The notes beneath the pieces were generated by a model. The model did not search any database. It saw only the letters and a list, made by a program, of their open reading frames with translations, and was not told the DNA's origin. The position numbers were made by a program, and so were the translations under genes. From Rhodospirillaceae bacterium (GTDB lineage: Bacteria > Pseudomonadota > Alphaproteobacteria > Rhodospirillales > Rhodospirillaceae), in the NCBI GenBank assembly GCA_019694335.1, contig JAIBCD010000001.1, positions 62,001 through 126,000 of the forward strand: 64,000 nt of DNA, given 5' to 3'. How positions within the stretch are numbered: the first letter of the stretch is position 1; each line of letters opens with the position of its first letter. Shown one piece after another: positions 60,992-64,000 of the stretch.

Positions 60992-62581
60992 ATGCGGATC
61001 AGGCAGAGCGTTTGCGTTGCGGTCATTGCGGCGTTGCCGCTGGTGGCCTGCTCCAAGACAGAAGCCCCTTACGCGGTCGAGGAAGTGCCGCTGGCGCAAG
61101 TCTCGGCCGACCTCGCCGCCGGAAAGACCACATCGGTCGCGGTCACCAAGGCCTATATCGCGCGCATCAGGCAATACGACGGCCCGTTGCATTCGGTGAT
61201 CCGAATCGCGCCGGACGCGCTCGATCAGGCGGCAGCCTCCGACGCCCGCCGCAAGGCCGGCAAGGCGCTCGGCCCCCTCGATGGCGTGCCGCTCCTGTTC
61301 AAGGACAATATCGACACCGTCGGCATGCCGACGACGGCGGGCTCCTACGCCCTGATCGACAACCTGCCGGCCAAGGATGCCGAAGTGGCGCGGCGTCTGC
61401 GCGAAGCGGGCGTGGTGGTGTTGGGCAAGAACAACCTCTCGCAGTTCGCCGGGTTCCGCACGACTTCGGCTTTTAACAGTTCGACGGTCGGCGGCGGCGC
61501 CTTCAATCCCTATAACACCGAGAACTCCACGTGCGGTTCCAGTTCGGGCTCGGGCGTCGCGTCGGCGGCCAGCTTTGCCGCCGCGGCCATAGGCACCGAG
61601 ACCGATGGCTCGGTGGTGTGCCCGTCGTCCACCAACGGCCTGGTCGGGATCAAACCCACGATCGCGCTGGTGTCGCGGCGCGGCGTGGTGCCCATCAGCC
61701 ATACCCAGGATTCCACCGGTCCGATGGCGCGCAGCGTCACCGACGCGGCGATGCTGCTCACCGTGATGGCGGGCAGCGATCCCGGCGATGCACAGTCCGC
61801 CGAATCCGATGCCCACAAGGCCGACTATGTGAAGGCGCTCGATGCCCAGTCGCTGAAGGGCGCCCGTTTGGGTGTGCTGCGCGGGACACAAGGCACCTCG
61901 GAGGCGACCGAGCCGGTCTACAACGCGGCGCTGGAAGTGCTGAGGGCGCAAGGCGCCGAACTGGTCGAGATCCCGCGCGAGCAGCTCGAGGATCTGAGCC
62001 AGGAACAGCTCACGGTGCTCTACTACGATTTCAAGCAGGATCTCGCGGCCTATCTCGCCACCACCTCGCCCGAGAAGGTGAAGGTGCGCACGCTGGCCGA
62101 CCTGATGGCGTTCAACAAGACCGACGAGCACGAGAAGGTCCACGGCCAGGAGGTGTTCGAATTCTCCGAGGCCACCACCGATTTCGACGCCCCGGAATAC
62201 AAGGACGCACGCGCGCTCGGCTTGCAGAAGGCGCGTACCGAAGGCATCGACAAGTGGTTGCGGGAAAACAACATCACCGCGGTTCTGGCGCTCACCAACG
62301 CGCCGGGCGGCAAGGTCAATCCCGACGGGTTCGTCCCGCCGCATGGCATCACGAAACGGGAAGACAAGGGCGACAAACCGCCGCATGCCACCACCTATGC
62401 GTCGATCGCGGGCTACCCGAACCTTACGGTGCCCATGGGTTTGGTGAACGGCATGCCGGTGGGCCTGACCTTCATCGGCCCAGCGTGGTCCGAGGCGACC
62501 TTGCTGTCCTATGGCTATGCCTACGAACAGGCATCGCACGCCCGCGTGCCGCCCACGGCCTACAAGGCCGCGAAAAAATGA
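60992..62581 (+). CDS. Amidase-signature lipoprotein
   Basis: 529 residues; ATG 60992 after CCGGGGGA. The lipoprotein signal MRIRQSVCVAVIAALPLVAC has lipobox LVAC. The catalytic triad of amidase-signature enzymes is present: Lys in GVPLLFKDNID, cis-Ser in CGSSSGSGVAS, and the nucleophile in GTETDGSVVCPS. It lies 47 bases before a close paralogue and divergently from a GntR regulator, so the two amidases are probably an operon under its control. The substrate is unknown; periplasmic amide or peptide amide hydrolysis is likely. Confidence 0.93.
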   Translation: MRIRQSVCVAVIAALPLVACSKTEAPYAVEEVPLAQVSADLAAGKTTSVAVTKAYIARIRQYDGPLHSVIRIAPDALDQAAASDARRKAGKALGPLDGVPLLFKDNIDTVGMPTTAGSYALIDNLPAKDAEVARRLREAGVVVLGKNNLSQFAGFRTTSAFNSSTVGGGAFNPYNTENSTCGSSSGSGVASAASFAAAAIGTETDGSVVCPSSTNGLVGIKPTIALVSRRGVVPISHTQDSTGPMARSVTDAAMLLTVMAGSDPGDAQSAESDAHKADYVKALDAQSLKGARLGVLRGTQGTSEATEPVYNAALEVLRAQGAELVEIPREQLEDLSQEQLTVLYYDFKQDLAAYLATTSPEKVKVRTLADLMAFNKTDEHEKVHGQEVFEFSEATTDFDAPEYKDARALGLQKARTEGIDKWLRENNITAVLALTNAPGGKVNPDGFVPPHGITKREDKGDKPPHATTYASIAGYPNLTVPMGLVNGMPVGLTFIGPAWSEATLLSYGYAYEQASHARVPPTAYKAAKK

Positions 62582-62628
62582 GGTTCGCTTAGTAAGGTCG
62601 CCGCGAAGAAATAGTCTTGGAGGTTCCC

Positions 62629-64000
62629 ATGTTGTTGCGCCGCCCGATTGCCGTTGCCCTGATCCTCGCGCTGCCGCTGGCGGCATGTTCCAGGAAGGAG
62701 GCGTCCGCGCCTTATGCGGTGGCGGAGGTGTCGCTGGAACAGGTGTCCGCCGACCTGAAGGCAGGAAAGACCACATCGGTCGCGGCGACCAAGGCCTATA
62801 TCGAACGCATCAAGGCGTTCGATGCGCCGCTGCATGCCGTGATCCTGGTGGCGCCGGACGCCGAACAGCAGGCTGCGGCATCCGACGCGCACCGCAAGGC
62901 GGGCAAGGCGCTGGGGCCGCTCGATGGCGTGCCGGTGCTGCTCAAGGACAATATCGACGCGACCGGTATGGCGACCACCGCCGGATCTTACGCGCTCGCC
63001 GCCAACAGGCCGGCGCAGGATTCCGAGGTCGCCAAGCGCCTCAAGGCCGCGGGTGTGGTGATCCTCGGCAAAGCCAACCTCTCGCAGTGGGCCGCCTGGC
63101 GCGCCACCACCGCCTTCAACGGTTCCACCGTCGGTGGCGGGGTGCATAACCCCTATGACATCACCAAGAGCGCGGCGGGCTCGTCGTCCGGTTCGGGCGT
63201 GGCCGCCGCCGCGAGCTTCGCCGCAGCCACGGTCGGCACGGAAACCTCGGGCTCGATCACCGGTCCTTCCAACGTCAACGGCGTGGTCGGGATCAAGCCG
63301 ACCATCGCGCTGGTGTCGCGTCGCGGCATCGTGCCGATCAGCCACAATCAGGACACGGCAGGCCCCATGGCGCGCAGCGTCAAGGACGCGGCCATGTTGC
63401 TGAATGCCATGGCCGGCTCCGATCCCGGCGACCCGGCCTCGGCGGAAGCCGATGCGCATAAGACCGACTATGTGGCGGCGCTGAAGCCCGATGCCCTGAA
63501 GGGCGTGCGGGTGGGCGTGCTGCGCGGGCTTCGCGCGCAGAACGAGAAGACCAACCCGGTGTTCCAGGCCGCCGTCGACGTGATGAAAGCGCAGGGGGCC
63601 GAGACCGTCGATATCGATGTCAGCCCGCTGGAAGACCTCACGCCCGAGATGCGCACCATCCTGCTCTATGACTTCAAGCAGGATCTGAACGCTTATCTTG
63701 CCGGCACTTCGCCGGAGCAGGTCAAGACCCGGAACCTCACCGACCTGATCGCCTTCAACGCCACCGAGGAGCACGAGAAGCTCCACACCCAGGAGAATTT
63801 CGAGCTCTCCGACCAGACCAAGGGCTTCGAGGAGCAGGAGTACAAGGACACCTTGGCCTCGGTGAAGGCCAAGGCCGGTGTGAACGGCATCGACAAGTTG
63901 CTCAAGGACAACAATGTCGACGTGTTGGTGAACCTCACCGGCGGTCCCGCCAACACCATCGTGCCCGACGGCACCGCCACCGGCGGTCCGGTCGCCGACC
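62629..64000 (+). CDS. Amidase-signature lipoprotein (3' end beyond the window)
   Basis: The first 457 residues are present; the frame is open at the right edge and should continue for about 70 more. ATG 62629 follows TTGGAGG. Lipobox LAAC in MLLRRPIAVALILALPLAAC. The catalytic residues are in place: GVPVLLKDNID, AAGSSSGSGVA and GTETSGSITGPS. It is nearly collinear with the amidase just upstream, including the SRRGIVPISHNQD block, so the two arose by tandem duplication. Confidence 0.92.
   Translation, partial: MLLRRPIAVALILALPLAACSRKEASAPYAVAEVSLEQVSADLKAGKTTSVAATKAYIERIKAFDAPLHAVILVAPDAEQQAAASDAHRKAGKALGPLDGVPVLLKDNIDATGMATTAGSYALAANRPAQDSEVAKRLKAAGVVILGKANLSQWAAWRATTAFNGSTVGGGVHNPYDITKSAAGSSSGSGVAAAASFAAATVGTETSGSITGPSNVNGVVGIKPTIALVSRRGIVPISHNQDTAGPMARSVKDAAMLLNAMAGSDPGDPASAEADAHKTDYVAALKPDALKGVRVGVLRGLRAQNEKTNPVFQAAVDVMKAQGAETVDIDVSPLEDLTPEMRTILLYDFKQDLNAYLAGTSPEQVKTRNLTDLIAFNATEEHEKLHTQENFELSDQTKGFEEQEYKDTLASVKAKAGVNGIDKLLKDNNVDVLVNLTGGPANTIVPDGTATGGPVAD

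Overview
The window looks like chromosomal DNA from a GC-rich alphaproteobacterium with an envelope built for nutrient scavenging. The lineage call rests on an ATPase-inhibitor zeta subunit (DUF1476, an alphaproteobacterial family), an LpiA/MprF-AcvB pair, alphaproteobacterial-style acetolactate synthase sequence, palindromic repeats of a type common in that class, and several large TonB-dependent receptors with EEIVVTGSR-type N-termini. I cannot name the genus. I see no tRNA, rRNA, IS element, prophage or CRISPR array.

Layout. 1-1.8 kb: the tail of an operon encoding a COG4315/PF03640 secreted-repeat protein and a secreted protein of unknown family. 2.3-8.5 kb: two tandem paralogous TonB-dependent receptors. 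9.0-17.8 kb: a nearly complete branched-chain amino acid locus, ACT protein-leuC-leuD-ilvB-ilvN-ilvC-leuL-leuA-leuB, with a Leu-rich leader peptide and hairpin before leuA. 18.0-28.8 kb: a small secreted protein, a minus-strand outer-membrane receptor plus GT61 glycosyltransferase pair, a secreted M20 amidohydrolase, and divergent mprF/lpiA and acvB. 29.1-35.8 kb: another TonB receptor, a secreted M20 peptidase, the zeta subunit, and a lemA-TPM-TPM operon. 35.8-44.5 kb: a secreted HpcH/HpaI aldolase-like protein and two more TonB receptors flanking a JmjC/cupin protein. 44.8-50.4 kb: an operon of a haem-motif DUF1592-type lipoprotein, a Tat-exported DUF1552 protein, a multi-repeat PF03640 protein and a second copy of the unknown secreted protein. 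50.6-53.6 kb: a secreted creatininase-like protein, a 34-residue basic peptide, DUF1993, two small membrane proteins and an SRAP protein. 53.7-64 kb: three lipoprotein amidases (the last cut by the window end), a second PF03640/DUF1552 pair, a thioredoxin-fold redoxin, a CPA2 antiporter and a GntR regulator.

How the parts may work together. Most products are exported: receptors import ligands, while lipoprotein amidases, M20 hydrolases and a creatininase-like enzyme could act on amide or peptide compounds in the periplasm. The DUF1592-DUF1552-PF03640-unknown module occurs once complete and twice in part, and is the best candidate for an undescribed envelope redox or hydrolysis system.

Non-coding structure is also notable. 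Two receptors share a three-hairpin leader ending in a terminator. Four copies of a covarying hairpin repeat each sit just 3' of an intrinsic terminator. Short tandem repeats carrying extra stop codons sit at three gene ends.
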